A stretch of DNA of 64,000 bases from Acidipropionibacterium sp. (GCA_022647765.1 JALCLH010000006.1:124001-188000), one strand, 5' to 3'. Shown: positions 24,080 through 33,851, counted from the stretch's first letter. The notes: a model not told the origin generated them from the letters alone. Numbers and translations: made by a program.

Positions 24080-25314
24080 CATGCCATCTCGGGCCAGTCA
24101 CTGGTCAGATAGGCCTCCACGGCCCGATGCCGGAATGTGTAGCGCTTTCCCCGCGCGATGATGCCCCGCATCCCGTCGAGACGCTGTGATGTGGGCCCGG
24201 CACTCGACGCCCCTGGGTAGCCCGCCGCCTCCGCGATGCGGGTGAGCGAACGGTCCTCGGGGGCCAGCCGCGCCATCGCCTCGAGGAACTTCCGCTCGCT
24301 GTCCGGAAGGCGTTGCAGGATCCGTTCCACGTGCGCTGCAGCCTCGGGACGCGCGGCACGCCAGCCGGCGATGACCTGCTCGCGAGTGATCACTTCTGTC
24401 TCGGCGGCGTACCACGCCTGCTCACCGGCGAGCTGGAACAGGAAGGGTTCGCCGCAGCACGCCTGCAGGATGGCATCCCGCGCCTCGGGGGTCATGCGTA
24501 CCCGCCCGATTCCTCCCTCCCCATTGGGGACCGGCCAGCCATCGGCCACGAAAGGCTGCAAGGCCGATGCCAGATCCTCGTTGCCCAGCGGGGCAAGGGT
24601 CGTCGTCTTGAACCGGCGGGTGAATGTCGCACCCTTGTCGGCGCCGGCGGCCCCGGCGAAGTCGGGCAGGCCCGTCAGGTACACGGCGAGCGGCAGTGAT
24701 CGAGGGAACTCGACGCCGCCGGGTGCAGTGGCGGTGGTCTCGTATGCCATGGCGTCCCCGAGCGAGATCAGCAGTTGAGACAGGGAGTCCTTGTCGTCGA
24801 TGTTCTGCACCTCGTCGATATGGATCAGTACGGCCACGTCTCCCTGGCGGATCGCTGCCCGGCCGATCTCCACCAGCAGGTCGGTGAGAGCGGTGAACGG
24901 CTCAGGCCCGGACTGGTGGCCCAGGGTCACCGAGAATCCTTGAGCGGCCACGGTCTCCACCCGGCTCAACAGGTCTGAGATGCGCTTCTCCCGCGAGGTG
25001 GGCAGCCCGGCACGGTCGGCCAGTCCCAGCAGAGCTCTCGCCACAAGCTTCAGCGGATCCGACCCCGAGGGCATCCGCAGTTGGGGTGTCACCCAGTCCC
25101 CGGCCGCCGCCCCGTCGCGGGCGATCCGGCGCACCAGCGCGGACTTTCCCAATCCCGCCTCCCCGAGGATAGTGCGTCCTCGTTCGGGCAGACCGGCGAT
25201 GCGCCGGGGGCGGAGGACGTCGCGCCAGTCGCTCAGCTGGGCGGTGCGCCCGGCCCAGACCTGGGGAATGGTGTCGGAGCCCGGGCTGAACGGGCAGTCA
25301 AGAGCAGTCCTCAT
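24079..25314 (-). CDS. AAA/STAND-like ATPase with self-contained operator
   Basis: 411 aa. ATPase core: Walker A TILGEAGLGKSALVRRIA near residue 50, Walker B AVLIHIDEVQNID near 175, and a sensor-like AVYLTGLPDF. A winged-helix-like C-terminus (LTRIAEAAGYPGASSAG to GKRYTFRHRAVEAYL) follows. This resembles the ORC/ATPase_2 group often found alone in actinobacteria; the role is unknown. Two perfect 16-bp palindromes sit directly before the ATG and the probable TAAATT -10 lies within one, so the gene is probably tightly repressed and its mRNA leaderless. The stop lies at the edge of a palindrome. Confidence 0.82.
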   Translation of the reverse strand: MRTALDCPFSPGSDTIPQVWAGRTAQLSDWRDVLRPRRIAGLPERGRTILGEAGLGKSALVRRIARDGAAAGDWVTPQLRMPSGSDPLKLVARALLGLADRAGLPTSREKRISDLLSRVETVAAQGFSVTLGHQSGPEPFTALTDLLVEIGRAAIRQGDVAVLIHIDEVQNIDDKDSLSQLLISLGDAMAYETTATAPGGVEFPRSLPLAVYLTGLPDFAGAAGADKGATFTRRFKTTTLAPLGNEDLASALQPFVADGWPVPNGEGGIGRVRMTPEARDAILQACCGEPFLFQLAGEQAWYAAETEVITREQVIAGWRAARPEAAAHVERILQRLPDSERKFLEAMARLAPEDRSLTRIAEAAGYPGASSAGPTSQRLDGMRGIIARGKRYTFRHRAVEAYLTSDWPEMA

Positions 25315-25315
25315 G

Positions 25316-25360
25316 TTGATAAATTTATCAAGGCGAAGGAGTTCTTGATAAATTTATCAA
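25316..25360. promoter_or_regulatory. Twin 16-bp palindrome operator
   Basis: ttgataaatttatcaa occurs perfectly at 25316-25331 and again at 25345-25360, centre to centre 29 bp. The proximal copy begins one base from the ATG and contains the likely -10 (TAAATT, 25322-25327); the distal copy covers the -35 region. This is a typical repressor layout. Confidence 0.78.
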
Positions 25361-25429
25361 AGGGTCTGCGGGCTTCGAGGACGAGACAGCCGCGGCGCGA
25401 GCCCACGCCACCGGCGATAGCGTGGCCCC

Positions 25430-26394
25430 ATGGCCAGGATCATTGTCACAGCCCCCCAGATGCCCGAAGCGCTCGACCTCCTCAGCGACCACGATGTCGT
25501 CGGCGGGGATCATTTCATGACCCGCGACGAGCTGGAGTCCCTCATCGGCAGAGGCGGACGCCCTGCTCAGCTCCCTGTCCGACCCGCTGGACGCCGCCAT
25601 GCTCGCCACGGCGAGTCAGCTGAAGGTCATCGGCCAGTGCGCCGCCGGATTCAACAACATCGATCTGGACGCCGCCACCGCCCGCGGCATCGTCGTCACC
25701 ACCACTCCCGGGGTGCTTCACGAGGCCACCGCCGATCTCGCCTTCGGGCTGATGCTGATGGCCACCCGACGCCTCGGTGAGGCCGAGCGGCTGGTGCGGG
25801 CCGGCACCCCGTGGCGCTACGACCACACCTTCATGCTCGGCGCCGGACTCCAGGGCGCCACCCTCGGCGTCGTCGGCCTGGGCCAGATCGGGGAGGCGAT
25901 GGCCCGCCGCGCCGCCGCCTTCGGGATGGACGTCGTCTACACCGCCCGCCACGACCACGACGTCTCGGCCATCGACGCCACCAATCCGCACACCGCGCCG
26001 ACCCGCCGGGTCGACCTCGACGAGCTGCTGGCGACCTCCGACGTCGTCTCCCTGCACTGCCCGCTGACCCCCGAGACCACCCACCTCATCGACGCCGCCG
26101 CCCTCAAGGCGATGAAGAGCACCGCCTTCCTCATCAACACCGCCCGCGGCGCCTGCATCGACGAGGACGCCCTGGTGGACGCCCTTCGCGCCGGCGAGAT
26201 CGCCGGAGCTGGGCTCGACGTCTACGAGCACGAGCCCGCCATCACCCCGGGCCTGCTCGAGATGGAGAACGTCGTCCTGCTGCCGCACATCGGCTCGGCG
26301 GCCCGGCCCGACCCGCGGGGTGATGAGCGCCCTGGCGGCGCGGAACATCCTCGCCGTCCTGGACGGCCGGCCCGCCGAGACGCCGGTGAACTGA
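25430..26394 (+). CDS. D-2-hydroxyacid dehydrogenase, glyoxylate/hydroxypyruvate reductase-like (frameshifted)
   Basis: About 320 aa NAD(P)-dependent oxidoreductase. Motifs: NAD-binding TLGVVGLGQIGEAMARRAAAFG, catalytic Arg in NTARGACIDEDAL, Glu in GLDVYEHEP, and His in LLPHIGSA. Two frameshifts are needed: near 25550 (LIGR then ADALLSSLSDPLD) and near 26310 (after HIGSA, continuing as GVMSALAARNILAVLDGRPAETPVN). Both regions are runs of C and G. The gene is otherwise well conserved, so assembly error is likely. A TAGCGT hexamer at 25418-25423 is six nt before the ATG, suggesting a leaderless mRNA. Confidence 0.85.
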
Positions 26395-26415
26395 ACCCTT
26401 CCACCCCACCTTCTG

Positions 26416-26425
26416 CACATATGTG
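26416..26425. promoter_or_regulatory. Palindrome in the glp promoter region
   Basis: The 205-bp gap before glpA contains the perfect palindrome cacatatgtg (26416-26425) and a second ttcatatggg (26446-26455). One or both may bind a glycerol-responsive regulator; no regulator gene lies nearby. Confidence 0.3.
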
Positions 26426-26600
26426 ACCTTCACTGCACGTTCGTTCATATGGGGGTGTGGGGGTTGCACGTCGGATAGAAACCATTGACCCGGGTGGCCC
26501 CATCCCGACGCATACCACTACTCTGCGTAGTGGACTTTGGCAACGGCGCAGGGCAATGAGCTCGGAGGGTTCTCCCGGCGCTTCGGAAGGAGCTTCAAAC

Positions 26601-28227
26601 ATGAGGACCATGGACGCTGACGTCGTCGTCATCGGTGGCGGTGCCACCGGTGCGGGCGTCGTGCGGGACGTCGCGATGCGGGGATACTCCGCCGTCCTGC
26701 TGGACAAGGCCGACCTCGGCCAGGGCACCACCGGCCGCTACCACGGCCTGCTCCACTCCGGCGGGCGCTATGTCGTCTCGGACACCGAATCGGCCACCGA
26801 GTGCGCCGAGGAGAACGAGATCGTCACCCGGATCCACGCCGACGCGGTCGAGAAGACCGGCGGCCTGTTCGTCGTCACCCCCGAGGACCCGCTCGACTTC
26901 TCCGACCAGTGGACCGAGGGGGCCACCAAGTCGAAGGTGCCGTGGACCGAGATCAGCGTCGCCGAGGCGCTGCGCCGCGAGCCCCGGCTGAACCCCGGCA
27001 TCAAGCGCGCCTTCGCCGTCCACGACGGCACCGTCGACGGCTGGCAGATGGTCTGGGGCGCCGCCCGCTCGGCCATCGACCACGGCGCTCAGGTGCTCAC
27101 CTACACCGAGGTCACCGAGATCGTCCGCGAGGGCGACCAGGTCACCGCCGTCATCGCCCACGATCTCAAGAAGGACGAGCAGGTCACCATCTCGACCCGC
27201 TTCGTCATCAACACCGCCGGCCCCTGGGCTGGCCGGATCGCCGACCTGGTCGGCTGTCACGACGTCGACGTCGTGCCCGGTCGCGGCATCATGATCGCGA
27301 TGAATCACCGCCTGGTGAACACCGTCGTCAACCGCTGCATCTATCCCGCCGACGGCGACATCCTGGTCCCGGTGCACACCGTGTCCATCATCGGCACCAC
27401 CGACGTCAAGGCCGACGATCCGCAGCGGCTGGCCATCCCGCGCAACGAGGTCCAGCAGATGCTGGACTCCGGCGAGGCCCTCATCCCCGGCTTCCGCGAC
27501 TCCCGTGCGGTGCACGCCTGGGCCGGTGCCCGCCCGCTGTTCAAGGACAAGAGGGTCGCCGTCCACCGACACCCGCCACATGTCGCGCGGCATGAGCATC
27601 CTCGACCACGGCACCCGCGACGGCGTCAAGGGCATCGTCTCGATCATCGGCGGCAAGCTCACGACTTACCGCCTGATGGCCAAGAACGTCGTCGACGTGA
27701 TGTGCGAGCAGCTCGGGGAGGACCGCCCCTGCACCACCGACCAGGAGGTCGTGCCCGGCTCCACCGAGGGCCACAACTACCTCATCACCCACCGCCTGCA
27801 CGACAACGAGAAGGCCCGCGCCAAGCACCTTGAGGCAGCGCCGAACAAGACGCCGTCGCGCAGCGCGATCGACGATCAGATCATCTGCGAGTGCGAGCTG
27901 ATGAGCCGCAAGATGCTCACCGACCTGCTGGCCGAGCAGCCCGACGCCACCCTCGACGACCTGCGTCGCCAGCTGCGCCTGGGCATGGGCCCCTGCCAGG
28001 GCGGCTTCTGCTCGATGCGCGCCACCGGCGTCGCCCTTGAGGAGGGCTCCATCGACGTCGAGCGGGCCACCGGCCTGCTGCGCCTGTTCCTCAAGAACCG
28101 CTGGATCGGCCTGTGGCCCATCCTCTACGGGGAGCAGGTCCGCCAGACCGCTCTCGACGACTGGATCTTCCAGGGCACCTTCGACGTCGAGCATCTTCCC
28201 GTCCCCGAGAGCGAGGTCGCACTGTGA
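26601..28227 (+). CDS. glpA: Anaerobic glycerol-3-phosphate dehydrogenase subunit A (frameshifted)
   Basis: About 540 aa FAD-dependent catalytic subunit oxidising glycerol-3-phosphate to dihydroxyacetone phosphate and passing electrons to menaquinone through GlpBC. The N-terminal FAD motif is DVVVIGGGATGAGVVRDVAMRG. The C-terminal BFD-like [2Fe-2S] domain has CECE and GPCQGGFCSMRATG. The frame breaks near 27560: FKDKRVA in one frame, STDTRHMSRGMSILDH in the other. Since both parts are conserved and the operon is intact, an indel in the assembly is probable. GGAAGGAGC precedes the ATG. The stop overlaps the GTG of glpB. Confidence 0.92.
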
Positions 28228-29576
28228 CCGCCACAGCCATTCCCACCACCGCCACCTGGGCCGGCGCCCAGCCCCACGTCGTCGTCATCGGCGCCGGCAT
28301 CGCCGGGCTCACCGCAGCCCTGCGGCTGCGACAGGCCGGAGCCCGCGTCACCCAGATCACCAAGGGCATCGGCGGCATCCAGCTCGGCCAGGGATCGATC
28401 GACATCCTCGGCTACGCCCCCGACCGCGTCGAGCGGCCGCTGGATGCCATCGCCGGATTCGCCGCCGCCAACCCCGCCCACCCCTACGCGAAGATCGGGG
28501 CGGACGCCGTCCGCGCCGGCGTCTCCTTCCTGAAGGACGCCGCCGGGGAGGACCTGGCCGGCGGGGACGCCGAGCAGAACGTCAACCTGCCGACCGCCGT
28601 CGGGGCCGTCCGGCCCACCGCCCTGGTGCCGGCGTCGATGGCCGCCGGGGCGCTCCACGACGGGATGAAGCTGGTCATCATCGGGGTCGCCCAGCTCAAG
28701 GACTTCCACCCGATGCTGATCGCGCAGAACCTCTCGCGCACCACCCTGCCGGACGGCGGCCACGTCACCGCCCGCGCCGTGATGACCGACTTCGAGCCGC
28801 GCCGCAACGAGTACGACGCCACCGGGCTCACCTTCGCCCGGTCGCTGGACGACCCGCGCACCCGGCGCACCTTCGCCGAGGGCCTCAAGGGGTTCGTCAA
28901 CGAGGGCGAGACGGTGGGGCTGCCCGCCATCCTCGGCGAGGAGGATCACGAGGCCGCCTTCGCCGAGATCTCCCAGATCATCGGCGCCCCGGTCTTCGAG
29001 ATCCCGGCCCTGCCGCCCTGCGTGCCGGGCATGCGGCTCAACGAGAAGCTGGTCAAGGCCGTCAAGGACGCCCGGGTCGAGTTCATCCTCGGCACCAAGG
29101 TCACCGGGCACACCGGCGCCGACGGGCGTCTGGTCTCGGTGACGACGTCGGTCGCCGGCCACCGCCGCGAGATCACCGCGGACGCCTTCGTGCTGGCCGC
29201 CGGCGGTTTCGAGTCCGGCGCGCTGAAGCTCGACTCTCACGGCCACGTCTCCGACACCGTCCTGGGGCTGCCGGTGAAGCTGCCCGAGGGGATCGACGAG
29301 GACCATCTGGTCACCGACACCTACTGGGGCGCCCCCCAGCCGCTGTTCCAGGTCGGCGTCGAGGTGGACGATTCGATGAAGGTCGTCTCCGACGGCGCGC
29401 CGGTCTACGACAACGTCTACGCCGCCGGCGGCGTCATCGCCGGTGCCACCCGCTGGCAGGAGAAGAGCGGGGAGGGGATCGCGCTGGGATCGGCCGTCAA
29501 GGCCGCCGACGCCATCCTGGCCGCGCTGCCCGTCGTCGCCGCGACTGCCGCGGCCCCGTTCGCGGAAAGGAACTGA
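28224..29576 (+). CDS. glpB: Anaerobic glycerol-3-phosphate dehydrogenase subunit B
   Basis: 450 aa flavoprotein subunit that links the GlpA catalytic dimer to the membrane electron carrier. The FAD-binding N-terminus is VVVIGAGIAGLTAALRLRQAGA. The GlpB pattern continues with GIGGIQLGQGSIDILGY and ends with GVIAGATRWQEKSGEGIALGSAVKAAD. The GTG start overlaps the glpA stop (GTGA) and glpC starts one base after the stop, so translation is coupled. No frameshift is seen. Confidence 0.92.
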   Translation: MTATAIPTTATWAGAQPHVVVIGAGIAGLTAALRLRQAGARVTQITKGIGGIQLGQGSIDILGYAPDRVERPLDAIAGFAAANPAHPYAKIGADAVRAGVSFLKDAAGEDLAGGDAEQNVNLPTAVGAVRPTALVPASMAAGALHDGMKLVIIGVAQLKDFHPMLIAQNLSRTTLPDGGHVTARAVMTDFEPRRNEYDATGLTFARSLDDPRTRRTFAEGLKGFVNEGETVGLPAILGEEDHEAAFAEISQIIGAPVFEIPALPPCVPGMRLNEKLVKAVKDARVEFILGTKVTGHTGADGRLVSVTTSVAGHRREITADAFVLAAGGFESGALKLDSHGHVSDTVLGLPVKLPEGIDEDHLVTDTYWGAPQPLFQVGVEVDDSMKVVSDGAPVYDNVYAAGGVIAGATRWQEKSGEGIALGSAVKAADAILAALPVVAATAAAPFAERN

Positions 29577-29577
29577 A

Positions 29578-30831
29578 ATGGGAGTCATTGAGGAGACATT
29601 CGCCGGGCACGAGGTGTCCCGCGCCTCCCTCGACAACTGCGTCAAGTGCACCATCTGCGAGACGGTGTGCCCGGTCGCCAAGGCCAACCCGCTGTTCACC
29701 GGGCCGAAGTACAACGGCCCGCAGGCCGAGCGGTACCGCGACGGCGCGTCGGTGGATCATTCCCTGGAATGGTGCGACTTCTGCGGGATCTGCACGCTGA
29801 ACTGCCCGCAGGGGGTCAAGATCGGTGAGCTCAACGAGCAGGCCGCTGCCAAGATGAAGGCGCAGAACGGCGTCCCGCTGCGCGACCGGATCATCCCCGA
29901 GACCAACCTCGAGGGCATGCTGCTGTCCCCGCTGGCGCCGGTGGCGAACTGGGGGCTGGGAATCCGGCCGCTGCGAGTGGTGATCGAGAAGGTCATCAAG
30001 ATCCACCGCGACGCCCCGATGCCGACCGCCCACACCGAGACCCTGGCCAAGTGGCTCAAGCACCGCACCCGGACCGACATCAAGCCCACCAAGGGGCCGG
30101 TGGTGTTCTTCCAGGGATGCGCCGGCGGCTACTTCGAGACCGAGACCTCCAAGAAGAGCATCGAGGTGCTGGAGCACCTGGGCTACGAGGTCTTCGTGCC
30201 CAAGCAGTCCTGCTGCGGCCTGGCCAAGCAGTCCAACGGGCTGTTCAAGGGTGCGACCAAGGACATCCTCAACCTGTGCGACAACCTGCTGAAGTTCGAC
30301 AACGAGATCCCCGTGGTGTCCTCCTCGGGCTCGTGCATCGGGATGGTCAAGCACGAGGCCCACGAGATCATCGGGGTCGACGATCCGCGGCTGGCCAATG
30401 TGTCGGTGCGCTCGCGCGACTTCTGCGAGTTCCTGATGGAGGAGTATCGGGCCGGACGCCTGGACCCCTCGGAGTTCCGCGAGCTCGACCTCACGGTGCC
30501 CTACCACCAGCCCTGCCAGGTGAAGAGCCAGGGGATGGGCTTCCCGGCCGTGCAGCTGATGGAGCTGATCCCTGGGGTCAAGGTCGTCGAGTCCAACGAG
30601 CCCTGCTGCGGCATGGCCGGCACCTACGGCCTCAAGGCCGAGCGCTACGAGACCGCTCAGAAGATCGGTGAGAAGGTCTTCGAGCACATGCAGAACTACA
30701 ACGAGGGGGTCGGCGTCTGCGACACCGAGACCTGCCGTTGGCAGATCGCGAAGTCCTCGGGGGTCAAGATCGTGCACCCGGTGTGGCTGCTGCACCATGC
30801 GCTGGGGCTCTCGGACAATCTGCTGAGCTGA
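29578..30831 (+). CDS. glpC: Anaerobic glycerol-3-phosphate dehydrogenase subunit C
   Basis: 417 aa iron-sulfur subunit anchoring the complex and transferring electrons to menaquinone. Two 4Fe-4S motifs, CVKCTICETVCPVAK and CDFCGICTLNCPQG, are followed by two CCG domains (SCCGLAKQ and PCCGMAGTYG). The start ATG follows GGAAAGGAACTGAA. It is the last gene of the glpABC operon; a palindrome at 30858-30938 follows. A three-subunit enzyme suits anaerobic or microaerobic glycerol use, as in propionic acid bacteria. Confidence 0.93.
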   Translation: MGVIEETFAGHEVSRASLDNCVKCTICETVCPVAKANPLFTGPKYNGPQAERYRDGASVDHSLEWCDFCGICTLNCPQGVKIGELNEQAAAKMKAQNGVPLRDRIIPETNLEGMLLSPLAPVANWGLGIRPLRVVIEKVIKIHRDAPMPTAHTETLAKWLKHRTRTDIKPTKGPVVFFQGCAGGYFETETSKKSIEVLEHLGYEVFVPKQSCCGLAKQSNGLFKGATKDILNLCDNLLKFDNEIPVVSSSGSCIGMVKHEAHEIIGVDDPRLANVSVRSRDFCEFLMEEYRAGRLDPSEFRELDLTVPYHQPCQVKSQGMGFPAVQLMELIPGVKVVESNEPCCGMAGTYGLKAERYETAQKIGEKVFEHMQNYNEGVGVCDTETCRWQIAKSSGVKIVHPVWLLHHALGLSDNLLS

Positions 30832-30857
30832 GTTCCTGGGGTCGGTGACCGAGGGCC

Positions 30858-30938
30858 ATGGTCCCGATCACTCCCGATAGGCCGGGTTTCTGCATCGCTG
30901 GTGCAGTTTCACGGCGTGTCGGGAGTGATCGGGACCAT
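30858..30938. repeat. tggtcccgatcactcccg-type palindrome, copy 1
   Basis: Perfect 20-bp arms, atggtcccgatcactcccga (30858-30877) and its complement (30919-30938), with partial inner pairing (gggtttctgca with tgcagtttc). The right arm supplies the last codons (MVPITPDTP) and stop of the ABC ATPase. It probably terminates both convergent transcripts. Confidence 0.88.
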
Positions 30939-31694
30939 CTTGCTCTGAGCACTCCTTGGGCTGGCCGGCGTCTCCCCTTGTCGCAGGCCGATGTGGCGGG
31001 TGCAGTGTTCGATGACGTGGTCGCTGTGGGTGGCGATGAGGACGACCGCGCCGTCGTCGGCCTGCTCCTGGAGGGTCCTCAGCACGAGGTCCCGGTCGGA
31101 GTGGTCGAGGGCCGAGGTGGGCTCGTCAGCGAGGATGACCGAGGGCTCCTTGAGGATGAGCCGGGCCAGCGCCACGCGTTGCCGCTCCCCGCGGGAGAGC
31201 GTGTAGATCATGGTGTGCTGCGCGCTCGGCAGGCCGACGCGCTCCAGGGCCTGGTCGATCATGGCGCTCCTGGCCGCCGCGGACAGTCCCTTCCGGTGGC
31301 GCAGCGGCACCGTGAGATTGCGCCGGACGTTCCAGTTCTCGACCAGCCCGTAATTCTGGAAGAGGAACCCGAGGACGTTGTGCTGACAGGCGCGTTCGCG
31401 TCCGCCGAGCCGATGGCGGGGGCCACCGGTGAAGGTCCACGGGCCGATACCGATCCGGCCGGCGTCGAACCCCTCGAGCAGTCCGATGCAGTTGAGCAGG
31501 GTCGTCTTGCCCGATCCCGAGGGCCCGGTGACCGCGGTCATAGTTCCCGATTCGACGGTGAAGGACAGCCCGCCCCACAGGGTCCGGCTCCCGAAGCTCT
31601 TGGTGATGTGGGCCGCGGTCAGGGTGAAAGGGGCTTCCTTGAGCCGGACCGTCCCGGCAGGTTGGGAGACGGCCTCGGTGGTCGGTGCGGTCAT
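30909..31694 (-). CDS. ABC transporter ATP-binding protein, LolD/MacB-type, orphan
   Basis: 261 aa. Walker A AVTGPSGSGKTTLLN near residue 55, Q-loop FLFQNYGLVENW, signature TLSRGERQRVALAR, Walker B SVILADEPTSALD, and H-loop ATHSDHVI. This branch includes ATPases for lipoprotein release and for bacteriocin or peptide export. No permease gene adjoins it, which is unusual. The C-terminal residues come from a palindromic repeat, so the natural tail may have been replaced. The two-component pair and small exported peptide upstream suggest that it serves a peptide or stress-response pump. AGGAGC precedes the ATG. Confidence 0.85.
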   Translation of the reverse strand: MTAPTTEAVSQPAGTVRLKEAPFTLTAAHITKSFGSRTLWGGLSFTVESGTMTAVTGPSGSGKTTLLNCIGLLEGFDAGRIGIGPWTFTGGPRHRLGGRERACQHNVLGFLFQNYGLVENWNVRRNLTVPLRHRKGLSAAARSAMIDQALERVGLPSAQHTMIYTLSRGERQRVALARLILKEPSVILADEPTSALDHSDRDLVLRTLQEQADDGAVVLIATHSDHVIEHCTRHIGLRQGETPASPRSAQSKMVPITPDTP

Positions 31695-31913
31695 AAGTGT
31701 GCTCCTGCCTCGCCTCTCTGCTCGTCGGGAGTCATTTCTCTATAGAAGCTGACGCGAATAGACCATCGGTTGAACTCACATCGGTGAAGACTCCCGGCAT
31801 CCGTCATCTATGTGGCCGGCAATGCCACATTTCCCATATGTGAATGCTCAGTATGTGTATCGCGCTCAATGATGGCAGTGGCTGGCGGCCAGGTCGAGCG
31901 AAAAGCTCAAAGT

Positions 31914-31950
31914 CTGCCCGATCGGGTAGCAAGTCTGCCCGATCGGGCAG
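31914..31950. promoter_or_regulatory. Two 16-bp palindromic boxes before the response regulator
   Basis: ctgcccgatcgggtag (31914-31929) and ctgcccgatcgggcag (31935-31950) repeat with a 21-bp period, two helical turns. The second is a perfect palindrome and is identical to the box at 34063-34078. They are centred about 84 and 63 bp before the expected transcription start at the regulator's ATG (-10 TATGCT, 31994-31999). Confidence 0.75.
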
Positions 31951-32005
31951 TCCCTCCGGGGGTCGGTTCGGCGAGTTGAGGCGGCGCCCGGCCTATGCTT
32001 CGGCC

Positions 32006-32650
32006 ATGAGCGATGGGACGATCCGGGTCGGGATCTGCGACGATTCGGAGGCGGTGCGCGATGGCATGGCGATCTACCTGTCGATCGATCCCGGCCTGCT
32101 GGTTGCTGCGACTTACGTATCCGGGGCTGAGGCCATCAACGGCGTCAAGAGGGACCGGATCGGCGTCCTGCTGCTTGACGTCCGGATGCCCGGCATGATG
32201 GGCCCTGCCGTGGCGCTGAAACTGGCGACCGATCCCGAGATCTTCTGCAAGGTGATCTATCTCACGTCCTATCCCGACGAGGTGCCGATCGCCGGCGAGC
32301 TGAGGCGCACGGTGCTCGGCGCGCTGGCCAAGGACGTCACGCCGGAGGATCTGGTGAGCGCGATTCGGCTGGTGGCGTCGGGGATTGCCCTGTTCGGTCC
32401 GGAGTTCCGGTTCGGCCGTTCGACAGCCCGCGAGCCATGGGTGGCCGATGATCGTGAGATGGTCGTGCTCGATCTGGTGCGCACCGGTGCGACGAATGCC
32501 CGGATCGGTGAGGAGCTCGGCCTCTCCTCCTCCCGCGTCAAGCAGATCGTCTCTCAGATGTGCCGGCGCATCGGCGTCAGGACACGCACCGAGCTGGCGA
32601 TGTACTCGGGACCCTCAGTCGCTCGGGTCGGCCGCGGACAGCGGGATTGA
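32006..32650 (+). CDS. Two-component response regulator, NarL/LuxR type
   Basis: 214 aa. The receiver domain has the acidic pocket CDD (12-13) and phospho-acceptor D58 in LLLDVRMPGM, with a switch Thr in YLTSYP and a Lys in ALAKDV. The C-terminal LuxR-type HTH is ATNARIGEELGLSSSRVKQIVS. I place the start at ATG 32006, after TATGCT by six nt (leaderless); upstream codons are unlike the family. The 3' end overlaps the kinase gene by 36 nt in convergent orientation. Palindromes upstream suggest autoregulation. Confidence 0.9.
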   Translation: MSDGTIRVGICDDSEAVRDGMAIYLSIDPGLLVAATYVSGAEAINGVKRDRIGVLLLDVRMPGMMGPAVALKLATDPEIFCKVIYLTSYPDEVPIAGELRRTVLGALAKDVTPEDLVSAIRLVASGIALFGPEFRFGRSTAREPWVADDREMVVLDLVRTGATNARIGEELGLSSSRVKQIVSQMCRRIGVRTRTELAMYSGPSVARVGRGQRD

Positions 32651-33709
32651 CACCGCGACCGACCAGTAGCCGTCGGTGAGACGGGTGACCACCGTGCCGC
32701 CGATGCCCTCGGCGCGCTCCCGCATCCCGACAATCCCCAGCTCGTCCCCGCGGTAGGCCTGGGTGGTGGCGTTGGTGAAGGTGACGGCGATTCTGCGTTC
32801 TGAGATCGCGACGCTGGCCTCGCAGGACTCGCTGGGATCACCGTGTCTGGCGATGTTGTTGAAGGCTTCGCGGGCGATCCGGCCCAGCACATTCGATATC
32901 ACCGGAAGGATGGCCTCGACATCTCCCTCGGTGTAGATCTGCACCTCGAAACCGGCTTCGGTCAGGGTTTTCGCGCCGGATTGGAGTTCTCTGGAGAAAC
33001 TGACGGGCGGCGAGGGGGAGTCGATCCGGAGCAGCTTCATGAGGTTGGTGAGATAGGAGGAGGTGCTCCGGGCCCTCGTGGCGACGTCGGCAAGGGCGTC
33101 CTTGGGGTCGATGGTCGGGTCGATGCGTGCGGACTCGGCCGCAATGGTGATGAGTCCGAGGCTGTGGGTGACGTTGTCGTGCAACTCGGCGGCGACCTCG
33201 TGACGCTGGGCGTCGAAGCGAGCCCGGAGTCGTTGCCGTTCGGCGATCTGGGCCTGCCGGAGTGAGAGTCCAACGATCCACGGCAGGGCGTAGATGCCCA
33301 GCCACAGGACCGCGGCCTGGGCTATCTCGACTGTGGTCGTAGTGTCCTGGAGGGTGGCCCAGAGGGACACTGCATAGCTCCAGATCGATACTGCGGTGGC
33401 TGTCCAGGGCTTGTTGTGCCAGGCGCATGAGAGGACGACGATCAGGGGCGCATAAAGGGAGAAGCCCACGGCCGCTGAAGGTTGCAGCAGCAGGCCGAGG
33501 AGCCCGAGGCACGCGACTATGGCGCCGATCCGAGCATGCCACGCAGTCATTGCGGCGCCCGCGCAGGTGGCGAAGGCCAGCGGCAGAGCCCAGACCGGGT
33601 CATCGGGCCGATAGGTGAGGGCTTCCATTGTGAAAAATACACCGGCGAGACCGATCTCGACCGAACCGCTGCTCAGGAAACGGCTCAGTCTGGCAGAACG
33701 AGTACTCAT
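32615..33709 (-). CDS. Sensor histidine kinase (HisKA_3 family)
   Basis: 364 aa. Four or five membrane helices lie in residues 17-150, then a dimerisation helix with the phospho-acceptor H177 in VAAELHDNVTHSLGLI. The C-terminal HATPase_c includes the N box REAFNNIARHGD and a GIVGMRERAEGIGG lid. It should phosphorylate the convergent response regulator. The extracellular loops are very short, so the input is probably sensed within the membrane (antimicrobial peptide or envelope stress). The start at 33709 follows TACTAT by seven nt; longer frames upstream look spurious. Confidence 0.88.
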   Translation of the reverse strand: MSTRSARLSRFLSSGSVEIGLAGVFFTMEALTYRPDDPVWALPLAFATCAGAAMTAWHARIGAIVACLGLLGLLLQPSAAVGFSLYAPLIVVLSCAWHNKPWTATAVSIWSYAVSLWATLQDTTTTVEIAQAAVLWLGIYALPWIVGLSLRQAQIAERQRLRARFDAQRHEVAAELHDNVTHSLGLITIAAESARIDPTIDPKDALADVATRARSTSSYLTNLMKLLRIDSPSPPVSFSRELQSGAKTLTEAGFEVQIYTEGDVEAILPVISNVLGRIAREAFNNIARHGDPSESCEASVAISERRIAVTFTNATTQAYRGDELGIVGMRERAEGIGGTVVTRLTDGYWSVAVSIPLSAADPSD

Positions 33710-33851
33710 GTCCTCGATAGTATGGCTTCCGGATGTCGTGGAGTGCACGGCCTCGGGAAGTAGTCGAAAGTGGTGGCCAAAAGTTGTCACACGACGTCGG
33801 GAAAGGGTGTACCGGAAGTTCCGGAGCGCTATCGATTTTGGGGGAGTCGAC

